Assembly (NCBI GenBank): GCA_023362775.1 | Contig: JALMGJ010000006.1 | Span: forward strand, 58,557,501-58,621,500 | Length of the DNA stretch: 64,000 nucleotides | DNA from: Charina bottae | Lineage: Eukaryota > Chordata > Lepidosauria > Squamata > Charinaidae | Reading direction: 5' to 3' | The notes under the pieces: model-generated | Database searches by the model: none | Told to the model about the DNA's origin: nothing | Seen by the model: the letters and a program-made list of their open reading frames with translations, nothing else | Shown here: positions 52,918-64,000 of the stretch, one piece after another | Layout of the letters: every line of letters begins with the position of its first letter | How positions within the stretch are numbered: the first letter of the stretch is position 1 | Program-made: the position numbers and the translations under genes

Positions 52918-53149
52918 TTTTTTTTTAATCCATTCAATCGTGTCCGATTCTCGGAGACTGGTTGGATAAGTCCTTGCAGTTTTCTTGGCAGGTTTTTCAG
53001 AAGTGGTTTGCCATTGCCTGCTTCCAAGAGAAAGGATAAAGTAACTGGCCCAAGGTCACCCAGCTGGCTTTGTGCCTAAGGCGGGACTAGAACTCATGGT
53101 TTCCTGGTTTCTAGCCTGATGCCTTAACCACTACACCAAACTGGCTCTC
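52918..53149 (-). repeat. tRNA SINE with BovA-like tail, full length with TSD
   Basis: Minus strand: GAGAGCCAGTTTGGTGTAGT, B-box-like GAGTTCTAGTCCCGCCTTAG, GGTGACCTTGGGCCAGTTAC, CAATGGCAAACCACTTCTGA and CCAAGAAAACTGCAAGGACT, then GTCTCCGAGAATCGGACACG and ATTGAATGG. Target duplication AATTGTGGTAAT (52906-52917) / AATTATGGTAAT (53150-53161), 11 of 12. Same family as 4859-5076. Confidence 0.9.
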
Positions 53150-53434
53150 AATTATGGTAATAAATGTAAATAAATAATGTAATACACAAGTAAAGTAAGA
53201 TTTGAGCTTTGCAAAGAGACATCTATGGAGTCTTGTGAAAGTGGGTTTGACATCGCCTTCTGACATTTATTTTCCTACATTCCTTCCTTCCTTTTTCAGT
53301 TTCACAGTCTAGCTAATTACCCTTGACTTGCTAGATAGTCTCTCATGCAAGAAGTACAAGTCCAACTGTATTTAGCTTCTGAAATCTGCCCAGGTTGACT
53401 AGGTGCTGCGACCTATTGAAGCAACATAATAGAT

Positions 53435-56400
53435 TTTGTTGTTGTTGTTTATTCGTTCAGTCGCTTCCGACTCTTCATGACTTCATGGACCAGCCCACAC
53501 CAGAGCTTCCTGTCGGCCGTCACCATCCCCAGCTTCCCTATGGTTGAGTCTGTCACCTCCAGAATATCATCCATCCATCTTGCCCTTGGTCGGCCCCTCT
53601 TCCTTTTGCCTTCCACTTTCCCTAGCATCAGCTTCTTCTCCAGGGTATCCTGTCTTCTCATTATGTGGCCAAAGTACTTCAGTTTTGCCTTTAATATCAT
53701 TCCCTCAAGTGAGCAGTCTGGCTTGATTTCCTGGAGTATGGACTGGTTTGATCTTCTTGCAGTCCAAGGCACTCTCAGAATTTTCCTCCTACACCACAGT
53801 TCAAAAGCATCTATCTTCCTTCGCTCAGCCTTCCTTATGGTCCAGCTCTCACAGCCATAGGTTACTACAGGGAATACCATTGCTTTAACTATGCGGACCT
53901 TTGTTGTCAGTGTGATGTCTCTGCTCTTAACTATTTTATCAAGATTTGCCATTGCTCTCCTCCCAAGAAGTAGACGTCTTCTGATTTCCTGGCTGCAGTC
54001 AGCATCTGCAGTAATCTTTGCGCCTAGAAATACAAAGTCTGTCACTGCCTCCACTTTTTCTCCCTCTATTTGCCAGTTATCAATCAAGCTGGTTGCCATA
54101 ATCTTGGTTTTTCTGAGGTTTAACTGCAACCCAGCTTTTGCACTTTCTTCTTTCACCTTCGTCATAAGGCTCCTCAACTCCTCCTCGCTTTCAGCCATCA
54201 AAGTGGTATCATCTGCATATCTAAGATTGTTAAGATCCAGCTATTTTAACTCCAGCCTTGGATTCCTCAAGCCCAGCACGTCGCATGATGTGAGAGTATA
54301 CAACCCTGCCATACTCCTTTCCCAATCTTAAACCAGTCCGTTGTTCCATGGTCTGTTCTTACCGTTGCTACTTGGTCGTTATACAGATTCCTCAGGAGGC
54401 AGACAAGATGACTTGGTATCTCCATACCACCAAGAACTTGCCACAATTTGTTATGATCCACACAGTCAAAGGCTTTAGAATAGTCAATAAAACAAAAATA
54501 GATGTTTTTCTGAAACTCCCTGGCTTTCTCCATTATCCAGCGGATATTGGCAATTTGGTCTCTAGTTCCTCTGCCTTTTCTAAACCCAGCTTGTACATCT
54601 GGCAATTCTCGCTCCATGAATTGCTGGAGTCTACCTTGCAAGATCTTGAGCATTACCTTACTGGCATGTGAAATAAGTGCCACTGTTCGATAGTTTGAAC
54701 ATTCTTTAGTGCTTCCCTTTTTTGGTATGGGGATATAAGTTGATTTTTTCCAATCTGATGGCCATTCTTGTGTTTTCCAAATTTGCTGGCATATGGCATG
54801 CATCACCTTGACAACATCATCTTGCAAGATTTTAAACAGTTCAGCTGGGATACCGTCGTCTCCTGTTGCCTTGTTATTAGCAATGCTTCTTAAGGCCCAT
54901 TCAACCTCACTCTTCAGGATGTCTGGCTCTAACTCACTGACCACACCGTCAAAGCTATCTCCAATATTATTATCCTTCCTATACAGATCTTTCGTATATT
55001 CTTGCCACCTTTTCTTGATCTCTTCTGCTTCTGTTAGGTCCTTACCATCTTTGTTTTTGATCATACCCATTTTTGCCTGGAATTTACCTCCGATGTTTCT
55101 AATTTTCTGGAAGAGGTCTCTCGTCCTTCCTATTCTATTGTCTTCTTCCACTTCCGCACATTGCTTGTTTAAAAATAATTCCTTATCTCTTCTGGCTAAC
55201 CTCTGGAATCTTGCATTTAATTGGTCATATCTCCCCCTATCACTGTTGCCTTTTGCTTTCCTTCTTTCTTGGGCTACTTCCAGTGTCTCAGCAGACAGCC
55301 ATCTTGCCTTCTTGGTTTTCTTTTTCTTTGGGACGTTTTTTGTTGCCGCCTCCTGAACAATGTTGCGAACTTCTGTCCATAGTTCTTCCGGGACCCTATC
55401 TACTAAATCTAGTCCCTTAAATCTATTCTTCACCTCCACTGCATATTCCTTAGGAATATTAGTGAGCTCATATCTAACTGATCTGTGGGTCTTCCCTATT
55501 CTCTTTAGTCTGATTCTAAATTTTGCAATAAGAAGTTTGTGATCTGAACTACAGTCAGCTCCAGGTCTTGTTTTTACCGACTGTATAGATGTCCGCCACC
55601 TTTGGCTGCAAAGGATGTAGTCAATCTGATTTCGGTGTCGACCATCTGGTGAAGTCCATGTATAAAGTCGTCTTTTAGGTTGTTGGAAGAGAGTGTTTGT
55701 TATGCACAGTGAGTTGTCTTGGCAAAATTCTATCAGCCTATGTCCTGCTTCATTTTGTTCTCCCAGACCATGCTTGCCTGTAATTCCAGGTGTCGTCTGA
55801 CTACCCACCTTAGCATTCCAGTCTCCTGTAATGAAAATAACATCTCTTTTTGGTGTATTATCCAGTAGGTGCTGCAGATCCTCATAGAACTGATCTACTT
55901 CTGCTTCTTCAGCATCTGTGGTTGGGGTGTATATTTGGATCACTGTGATGTTAAATGGCTTACCCTGAATTCGAATTGAGATCATTCTATCGTTTTTTGG
56001 ATTGCATCCAAGCACTGCTTTAGCCACTTTATTATTAATTATGAAGGCTACTCCATTTCTTCTGTGGTCCTCTTGTCCACAGTAGTAGATCTGGTGGTCA
56101 TCTGATGTGAAGTGGCCCATTTCAGTCCATTTCAGTTCACTGACACCTAAAATGTCTATATTTAATCTTGACATCTCACCAATAACTACATCCAATTTGC
56201 CCTGGCTCATAGATCTTACATTCCAGGTTCCTATGGTGTGTTGATCTTTAGAACATCGGATTCGTCGTTCACCACCAGCACCGTCGGCCGCTAGCCGTCC
56301 TTTCGGCTTTGAGCTAGCTGCGTCATCACATCTGGGGCTAGTTGAACGTATCCTCTGTTCCTCCCCAGTAGCATTTTGACCATCTTCTGACCTGGGAGTC

Positions 56401-56628
56401 CCATCTTCCGATGGTATACCGACATATCTCTGGTTGTACTGATCCATTTAGTTTTCATGGCAAGAATACTGGGGTGGGTTGCCATTACCTTCCCCAGGGA
56501 TCGTATTTAGTCTGACCTCTCTGCCACGACCTTCCCGTCTTGGGTGTCCCTTCACGGTTTAGCTCATGGTTTCATTGAGGTGCTCAAGCTCCAGCACCAC
56601 GACAAGGTAACGATCTCCTTTGCTGGAA
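53435..56628 (-). mobile_element. Second BovB LINE, full length, minus strand
   Basis: A 3194-bp insertion flanked by an exact 12-bp duplication AACATAATAGAT (53423-53434 and 56629-56640). The 5' UTR (right end) includes CCTTGTCGTGGTGCTGGAGC and GGCAACCCACCCCAGTATTC; the 3' end (left) is AAGAGTCGGAAGCGACTGAA then a CAACAAC tail. Its protein is roughly four-fifths identical by eye to the intact BovB copy over the endonuclease domain, so the two belong to different subfamilies. Confidence 0.94.
53449..56447 (-). pseudogene. BovB endonuclease-RT, disrupted at RT motif B-C
   Basis: ATG at 56447 (MDQYNQRYVG). The endonuclease is intact (TWNVRSMSQ, VSELKW, GDWNAKVG, NQIDYIL, SSDHKLL), as are RT motif A (FIDYSKAFDCVDH) and the following region. 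Motif B reads GVWQGCILS instead of GVRQGCILSP, and a deletion of about 30 bases then removes the SPCLFNLYAEY block and shifts the frame to a stop near 54267. A second small deletion near 54230 precedes a restored frame with YADDTTLM, ESWTIRKAERRKIDAF and the C-terminus, ending at 53449. No full-length enzyme can be made. Confidence 0.93.
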
Positions 56629-56640
56629 AACATAATAGAT

Positions 56641-57405
56641 ACCTGATTGCAATACATAGTTTTGTTTTATAATCAGGAAATTGTAGCCAAAACCTAGACT
56701 AGCTTTTCCCAGCCTAGTATCTTACAGATAGATTGTACTGCAATTCTCATAAATCTTAGGCCAGTATGACTGTGTCTCATGTTGGCTAGAAAGTATGGCA
56801 CTTGTAGTCTAATCCTTGCAATAGGTTGGAAAAGGCTGTTGTAGCTATTTAGCTCTGATGCCATATACCCTTGCACTCTTTCTTAGCTGACTTTTCCATT
56901 TCATAGGTCTTACACTCAATTCTTTCCCTGCTTGTTCATAACACAGCACCTATTTTGCTTTGCTCACATCATTGGTTTATTGTTCTACAGTAATGATTAG
57001 TAATCTGCCTAGCAAATGTTCATGAAGTTTCCATGATAATAGTTGGAGATACTGTTTATGTATCAGTCTTATAGAAACTTGTATTTAGTGGTTTTGTGAA
57101 ACAAATTGATAGTGTAGAAAGGCTTTAAATTGATAATTTGATTTGTTGAAGGGTCAGTTGAATCAACCCTTTGAAGCAGATTTATGAAGTGAAGCAGGGA
57201 CATTCTTTGAAGCAATGAATCAAATCTGGGTGACTTCAAAGTGATTGGATAGTTTTTCTACTTCTGAGAGTCTAACAGATAATACACAATGTTGCCATTG
57301 GAAAACACCGGGGAGTTTATGGCTTCTCCGACATTAACAGTAGCAGCCAGCCAAGGAAGTTTATTACCCTGTTAACATTTTGGTTCAACAAAGCTAATAT
57401 TATTT
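56641..57405. other. no recognised feature
   Basis: A+T-rich spacer, no gene. Confidence 0.45.
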
Positions 57406-57409
57406 GGGG

Positions 57410-57498
57410 TTTCATTCATTCATTAATTCATTAATTCATTAATTAATTCATTCATTCATTCATTCATTCATTCATTCATTCATTCATTCATTCATTCT
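57410..57498 (+). repeat. (ATTC)n microsatellite
   Basis: About 20 ATTC tetramers with a few ATTA interruptions in the left half and a pure run on the right. Confidence 0.97.
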
Positions 57499-57921
57499 CA
57501 GCTCCCAACTCCTTAACTTGCTCTCTTTTGCACTCATGGAATGTTACATTTCTAAGCTGGTTCTGCCACCACAAGTAGAAGGTCAACTTCGCTCTCTTCA
57601 CTCTGCTAATAGGCTCCAGGTTGATGAATTTAGTAGCATGATTTTGCAGTTAAACTTTACTTTTATATTCTACATGAGTGGGGATAGTCTCTCCACATTA
57701 CACTGAATGAGTGTTAAGCTTACATTAACAGGGCTTGGCCCAAACATTCACTGTTTTTAAAATGAGGGCAAGATGACTAACACTTATTTAATGCCACTCT
57801 TTTTCTCTGAGGCTTGCCTATCTCTGTGGCATTGCATCTCTCCTTTGCCAGCCTCTTTTTGCTGCCTCATCTAATTAGTATAACATAAGTATTGCCAGCA
57901 AACTACACCAGTGATACAACC

Positions 57922-58150
57922 AAGCCAGTTTGGTCTAGTGGTTAAGGCGCCGGACTAGAAACCAGGAGTCTGTGAGTTCTAGTCCCGCCTTAGGCATGAA
58001 ATCCGGCTGGGTGACCTTGGGCCAGTCACTCTCTCAGCCCAACTCACCTCACAGGGTTGTTGTTGTGGGGAAAAAAGGGAGGAGGAAGGAGTATTAGGTT
58101 ATGTTCACCGCCTTGAGTTATTTATAAAAATAATAAAGGTGGGATAAAAA

Positions 58151-58190
<40 letters not shown>

Positions 58191-58193
58191 ATA
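57922..58193 (+). repeat. Sauria-type SINE, best copy
   Basis: Complete: A-box region GTTTGGTCTAGTGGTTAAGG, B-box region GAGTTCTAGTCCCGCCTTAG, body GGTGACCTTGGGCCAGTCAC and CAGGGTTGTTGTTGTGGGGA, then TTATTTATAAAAATAATAAA and an (AAAT)n tail at 58154-58193. Pol III transcribed, non-coding; mobilisation by BovB-type RT is the established view for this family. Confidence 0.95.
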
Positions 58194-58195
58194 TC

Positions 58196-60287
58196 AAGGG
58201 GTCCTTTTTTAGAGAAGCCACATTAGCTAAGCAACTATACCAGATCTCCTAGCTTTCCAGAAATGTGAAATAGCTGAAGCAGCAAAGTAACACCATTCCC
58301 AAGGTCAAGTCAGTTTTCATTCTTCCAGTTCCTGTCCAGTTGCATTCAAGCAACTGATAACAGAAGATCATGCTTTTTTACAATTGCAGCTCAACAGTGT
58401 GTTTAGGACAGAATTCATCAGTGGTGAAAGTAAACAGGAACCATTTGGTATTAGGAAAAGTGTGAAGTTTAGCAGTGGTTTGACTTAATGGGAATATTGT
58501 GAGCTGCCAATCTCTACCTATCTCAGCTTTGAAATGGGCTTGTTTACTAATCCTTTTCCAGATCTTTTGGTGAGATCACTAAAAATTATTTCAGGTACTG
58601 TTCTTTACTACCTCTACTTTTCACTACAGCTGAATGTCCTCCTTCTTCCTTGCATGCCCCAGTTGCTATTGCTAAAAATGGAGATTACTCTCAAGCCCAA
58701 CCCCCCCCCCCCATGTACAGGTCCTAGCACAAAAAATGCGTCCAGTTCTGTATGATTATCAGTGGTAAAATAATAGCAGCATAAAAGAGATAATCAAGGG
58801 TTAGAAGTCCTGATAAAAGAAAAAGATATTTTACCTGGCACTAGAAAGGTTTCAGTAGAGATGAGCAGGTAAGACCTTTTCCTGGTGATCTCTCACTGTA
58901 AGTCTGATGACAGGGAAATAATTTGTAGAAATGCTTCTGATGATTCTCTCAGTGCATGGCCAAGCACCCTTGCAGAACGATGGTCTTTCAAGTACCCTGG
59001 TCTGAAGTCATTAAATCAAGACCAATACTATAAATTTGGGGCAAAATGAACCAGGATCCTGTGCCATTGATGAAAACCAGCCTAGACAGTGCACATAATG
59101 GAGTAAGTGAAGAAAAAAAATTAAATAGTTGAACTAAAATTTCATCTAAATGTATGTGACCAGAATTTAAATTCATATTGTGATACTGCTGCAGAGAAGT
59201 CTCTTAGTTTGCTCTGTTGAATAATTCTCCAAAGCATATCCATTTTGAGAAAGCCTTGTTTGGTCATACATATCAATAATACTAGAAAGAGAATGAGAGA
59301 GAAATAAATATTCATTCATTATAATACTGACCAAGCTGAATAATTATTATTTGTAATAGGTTTCACCTTTAGTAATACAGGGAAAAAAACATTTTATATA
59401 GCCACCACTAGATGGAGACATGACACTAAAGTTTGTGCAAAGACAACCTTTATTAAGGAAAAAGTACTTAACATTATTATAGTTCAACATAATAAAAATG
59501 TTCATAGAGTTATAAGGTAAATTACTGATCTGCAAAGATTTTGTGTATTATGTTTATATTTTTATGTTAAAAAGCAGATTAGTAAGATTGCTTCCATCAT
59601 ATAAGCACCGCATCTAAATTAAATTATATAAATGTAAGAAAAGAACACATTAGCCAATATGACTTTTTTGCTTAATTAGCCTTATAGCTATTACAATGCA
59701 AATCTTTAGGTTCACTTCCAAAATGTCAGTTTATGGGAACATGTATTGTAACATGGATGCAAAGCAGAATAGCTGTGCTTAGTTAATTAAAATTCATCTA
59801 TCAAATAAGTTTAATTCACTAAAATGGGCCACTGATCAGGCAGCAGACACAAAGGCATTGGACATTGTTATAGGTCATAAAATTAGAGAAGAACCCCTCT
59901 TCTATGGAAGTCTTCCTGAGCTCTCAGAAAAAAGGTGGTATATAAATATTCTTCAGACAAAAACTTGCTAGAATGTTAAACCTGAAGAAATATTTCTCAT
60001 GAAATGCTGTCCTGCTTCACATGTGCTCACAAAGAGAGACAGAAATTATTATTTTTCTTTTAGAACTATTTAATTTACATGCAAAATCATGCAGATTTAA
60101 TGGACCAAAAATTATACTGCTAAACAGACTAAGATTCAACGTAATAGCTCCCATTTTCCCATCCCCTGATGGCTTTTCCCACAGCTCAGCATACTTCAGG
60201 CATAACTGCCCAGGATAGGATGTTTATGAAGTAAATTATATTACAAATAGTAATATAACACTGAATACATAAAAGGTATTATTATGC
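58196..60287. other. long stretch without recognised genes
   Basis: A+T-rich, apparently unique. A C-homopolymer (14 C) lies near 58701-58712. No gene is supported. Confidence 0.45.
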
Positions 60288-60289
60288 TA

Positions 60290-62589
60290 CAGGTAGTTCT
60301 CCTGTAGCAACTGCCTCAGATAGCGACCGTTTGCAAATACAATGGTAATAAATGGTAATAATTCATTTTCTGACCAATACATGCATTTATGACAACAAAA
60401 TCTTCAGTGTGAAACTGATTAAGGTCTGGTCAGTTTCAGGCAACATCTGCCAGAGGGTTCTAATCAACTAATTATGGTCACAGAGCTGAGCTTGTTCACT
60501 TGTGGTTGGCACTTTTTAGGGACGCACTGAGCTGTGGAAAAAAGCAGCTCAGGGGCTTCTGGTGGGAACATGGCCAACTGAACAGCTGTGCCCGCGAGCA
60601 GATCTGACAACGTGGCTTTTTTTCTGGGCTCAGGCAGGCTTTTCCTGAAGCCCTAGAAGTGATTTCATGGACAGAAAATGCTTGGAATCATCCCATTTGA
60701 ATTCCAGAACGGTGCCTCGCAGACAGAGGATTGCGAACAGCGTTAGCGCTAATCCGGTAAGAGACACCAGGAGTCCGGGATGGCATCATTTCCAAACCGG
60801 CTGTAGCCTTAAAGGGACACTAAGTCGAGCCACCCCATTTCTAAATCACCCAATTTATATATTTTTTCAAGTTTATGTACCCTAAGAGAGGCTTTCTACA
60901 GCAAGGAGAAGCGAACTCTCTTGGTGCTTATTGTTACTTCTGGATTAATTTTTAAAAATCTTTTTAAGCTTTGGCTTGTTTTCCCATTTAAACATTAAGG
61001 AGGACTGAGAATAAATAATTGCCTCCCTGTTATTATTTTTGTCTTGAATTTGAAGGATTTATTATTTTCCTACGCGTTGAATCTGCTATTTTGAATCTTC
61101 AGTTCTCTGTTCACTTTCCCTGGGAGCTGCCTGTTAGCATACTTTCTCTTGTGTCAACAACTTTCAGAGATCTTCTATTAACTCATTAACTCCTACGTTC
61201 ACCAGTCAAGTATTTAGGAGGCGCCATAATCTACTGCCTGAAACATGGAAGAGTTCAAGGAGACTCTCAGAGTACTGTTGTGAGCTAAACCAGATCCTTA
61301 CCGATTTCTGTCAAACTATTTTGCAAGATATTCGGGACAGTCATCTGGATGAGGACATTGTGGAAGAAGCTGAAGATTTTAATAAAGATAGAGATGTTTC
61401 CTCTGACAGCGAGATTGAAGTTTTTGCTGAAACTCCAGGAGACAATTATATTCTGGTGTTGAAGGGGTTACAGTCTGAGCTGCAAATTACAAACTGAGTT
61501 GTTTTTCTGATGGAATGTTGTGGGAAAGAAGAGGTTCTGTTTTGTGAGAGGTTTTCTGCTGAGAAGTCTGAGTCTTTAAGGGGGGCAGTTGGGCCGTTTG
61601 ATTTCTGTATGAAAAATGCCCTGTGTGTAATATGGAGATATGTAAATGCTTTAGTATATTTTGAAGCAGGGTAAAAATTTAAGAATAATTATCTGGAATG
61701 ACATTAAGGCTTGTATGATTCTATTCTTCTTTAATGATTTGGATTAAGATTTACTGGATTGCTCTTAAGATTTATTTGATTTTTAAGATTTATAAGGTAT
61801 AATAATAATTGTTTGGTTTTAGGGTTAATAGGGTTAAGATCATTATAGTATTATTAATAATAAAAGTAGATAATTTACATGTTTTTATAATATTTTTATT
61901 ATAGTGAATAGAAATATATAGAATAGTGGTAGGAAGGAAATAATTAAATAAATGTTTTTTTTTGGGGGGGGAAGTTGATTTGGAGATTTATATGATTTTT
62001 TCTTTTTCTTTTAATATAAGGGGAAGGAGCAATTTTATTTAGTGATTATTATAATGATTTATAGAAATAATGTGATCTTGGTTTGGAGCAAGGGATTGAT
62101 TATGGAAATTGCTGTATATTCTTGTTGAAAGTTGGAAGTCACTTTTTTATGTAATCTTCAAAATTCTTTTTTCTTGTGTTTCACACTTTTTTAGTTTTTG
62201 TTCTTTTTGTGGTTTTTTGTGGTTTTTTGTAGTTTTTATCTTTGTTTCAAACTTAATAAAATTCTTATTTAAAAAAGAGATAATATGAGAGGGAGCACTA
62301 TATCTCACTTCTGAGAACTCTTAGCATCTTGCCAGTTAATGGGAAGTTTTCAATGGAAATAGATAAACAAATATCTCTCCGCCCTGCTAAGGTGCCAAAA
62401 AGGGGGGGGGGGCGAATGGGCCAGGCACAGGACATTGTAGGAGAGAACTTTATCTGAATGAGATGGCAACAACCAGTGATCTTTGCAGTGTCTCTCTCTC
62501 CCTCTCAGTCATGTGATTCGCTTAGCGACTGTGTTGCTTAGCAACCATTTTGCCAGAACCAATTACAGTCACTAAATGAGAACTACTTG
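60290..62589. mobile_element. Mariner-like element related to 35574-36013, expanded
   Basis: Left end CAGGTAGTTCTC (after TA 60288-60289) and right end GAGAACTACTTG (before TA 62590-62591) are inverted repeats of the same type as the 440-bp MITE, and subterminal AGCAACTGCC / GCTTAGCAACCATTTT pieces match that family. The interior is 2.3 kb because another retroelement-like sequence (about 60830-62285) has been inserted. Confidence 0.65.
60830..62285 (+). mobile_element. L1-like or other poly(A) retroelement insert
   Basis: A short frame near 61247 (METWKSSRRLSEYCCELNQI ... AEDFNKDRDVSSDSEIEVFA) is followed by long A+T-rich sequence and a 3' end with GGAAGTCACTTTTTTATGTA, T-rich runs, an AATAAAATTC signal and AAAAAAG. 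The 3' region resembles squamate L1 3' UTRs; no ORF2 is present. The identity of the 5' part is uncertain. Confidence 0.4.
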
Positions 62590-62591
62590 TA

Positions 62592-63431
62592 TTATCTTCC
62601 CCTAATAACTACAATACCCTCAATGGATCATAAGCTGGGAACAACTAGGACACTGGTCCACTAGTGTGGTATTCAGTCCTGTTAAAACCCAGAGCATCTG
62701 AGACAGACACCTTGTATCTTTCAAGACCAGTTATGCTGGCCTGACAAAAATTTGCATGGTATCGTATTACTGAGCTCCATATTCACTAATATAAAATAGG
62801 TACCACTTCCTGGTTATCAATCACTAATGTGCTTCTGGATTTCTATTTCACCTGTAAGCATGCAGGGTAAAGGAAGGAAATGTCTTTCTTTAACTCAGGG
62901 ATGAGGAATCAGCAACAGTAGGGGGCATTTTAAGGTATGGTTGGAATTCTTTAGTTCTTGCACTGGAAACTGTATTTAGCTGAGCATATTTGTGTAGCAG
63001 AAACCAGTTACAAGTATCTAGAGACAGCTGCTGAATATCAAAAGGAAAAAAATAAAATGTATTTATTATTAAGGGAGAAATTTATATGCTGTAATAGAAA
63101 AACCTTCATTTTTGAGCTTCCTGTCTTCATAGTTGAGGGAAAGAGATAAAATTGGAGGGAAGTCCTTCATTCTTCCTGTAGGAAGCAAGCTGAAGGAGAC
63201 AGTCTTAGGGTTACGATATCATGGCTGCAAAAATCTAGATGACTGCTAGATAGCAACAAAGAGTTAGAGTTATCTAGAGTTTTCCAGCTCAGATATGGTA
63301 ACCCGAATCAGTATTTAATCAAGAGAAAGCTGATCAGGGGGAAAAAACAGCACAAAGGTGTCCCTTACTTGCTATCCACATCCTAATTCCTCCACTGATG
63401 AATAGGATCTGAAGTGCAGAGTTGATACTTA
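62592..63431. other. no recognised feature
   Basis: A+T-rich, no gene. Confidence 0.45.
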
Positions 63432-63436
63432 GGAAC

Positions 63437-63705
63437 TGTCAGCCTTACCAGGTAGACCAGACAGGAAACACGGCCAGATGAGCTAATCCTACTTTATTAT
63501 AAAGCTACATTAACAGGATCTTGCAAGTCCGAAAGTACAATTCTCCCACCATCTCCTTTACAGCCCGAGAAACTAGGGAGGGTTCCTTCTAAGCCTCTTG
63601 CCCTGCCCAGCATCCATCTGTGGGCTGTGCTGTTTCTTATCTGACCGTTCCCTAGGCAGCATCTCTTTGCCCCGTCTCCCAAGGTCTTTCCCACATACCA
63701 TTACA
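63437..63705 (-). mobile_element. Solo LTR (family LTR-A) with exact TSD
   Basis: A 269-bp sequence from TGTCAGCC to CATTACA with an exact 5-bp duplication GGAAC (63432-63436 and 63706-63710). It is closely similar to 8053-8319 throughout. The minus strand has CTTGCAAGATCCTGTTAATG and an AATAAAG signal. Confidence 0.9.
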
Positions 63706-63710
63706 GGAAC

Positions 63711-64000
63711 TGCATTCCCAACATCTTTGACCATGGGTCATAAGGATGGAACTGAAGGGAGTTAGAAACCACTTGCAGGGCCAATTCTTTGATTAGTCTT
63801 TAATCATCCAGGGTCATATGTGTCAGGCTTCTCTCACACTATGTTGTTGTGGGTCAAGGGAAATATAAATCAACTTATTTGTATTTAAAAAAATAAAAGT
63901 GAGAGAAATGTGACACAGATATGGAGCCTTGTAGAAAACATAGTGATTTGTTTGAAGGAATTGCCTTTTTATATATATTTTTTTAAAAAATCAAGAGTGT
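63711..64000. other. no recognised feature
   Basis: A+T-rich end of the window. Confidence 0.4.

Noticed and set aside
53477..55542. Plus-strand frames opposite the second BovB
   Set aside because: Same reason: shadows of the minus-strand endonuclease-RT.
57922..58020. Functional tRNA gene
   Set aside because: A and B boxes are present but the sequence continues into a SINE body and tail and recurs in several copies; no cloverleaf with a mature 3' end.

Overview
This 64 kb window looks like non-coding, repeat-rich DNA from a squamate reptile (lizard or snake). The evidence is the mix of retroelements: BovB (RTE-clade) LINEs, tRNA-derived SINEs with BovB-type tails, L2-type LINEs ending in AAAT or AATAG microsatellites, a Penelope-like element, an L1 fragment, hAT and Tc1/mariner DNA transposons and small solo LTRs. 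The species cannot be resolved from the sequence alone.

Only one host gene is convincing: a two-exon, V2-type vasotocin/vasopressin receptor (10883-11783 joined to 12675-12874, + strand). Its intron lies between TM6 and TM7, as in the whole AVPR/OXTR family. The frame is open, but a 6-bp tandem duplication adds two residues inside the DRY-equivalent motif after TM3, so its signalling competence is uncertain.

Layout. 1-1.3 kb: CpG-rich block made of two inverted duplications, with a CCAAT/E-box/GC-box cluster. 2.2-3.8 kb: complete Tc1-like transposon with one frameshift. 4-9.2 kb: SINEs, a 271-bp hAT element, a solo LTR and an L2 tail. 10.9-12.9 kb: receptor gene. 16-24.9 kb: a SINE split by a solo LTR, L2 fragments, a GC-rich repetitive block and a long L2 copy lacking its RT core. 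26.3-27.4 kb: decayed LINE on the minus strand. 30-33.8 kb: back-to-back LTRs, then a full-length BovB with an intact 1009-codon ORF and target-site duplication (TSD). 34.9-36 kb: hAT MITE, telomeric repeat and mariner-like MITE. 38.3-39.1 kb: L1 3' end. 41.8-46.9 kb: more hAT copies and a Penelope-like element carrying a decayed hammerhead motif. 47.9-51.2 kb: L2 copies, one with an intact RT core and a nested, promoter-like insertion. 52.1-52.3 kb: perfect 92-bp palindrome whose arms carry hammerhead-ribozyme-like cores. 53.4-56.6 kb: second, diverged full-length BovB on the minus strand. 57.9-63.7 kb: SINE, a mariner-like element carrying an L1-like insert, and a solo LTR.

The mobile elements interact rather than forming one pathway. 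BovB plausibly supplies the machinery for the tRNA SINEs, which share its terminal sequences. DNA transposons and LTRs repeatedly land inside older retroelements, giving a readable nesting order. The most unusual signals are the ribozyme palindrome, the DRY-motif duplication in the receptor, the intact BovB and the SINE ending in telomeric repeats.
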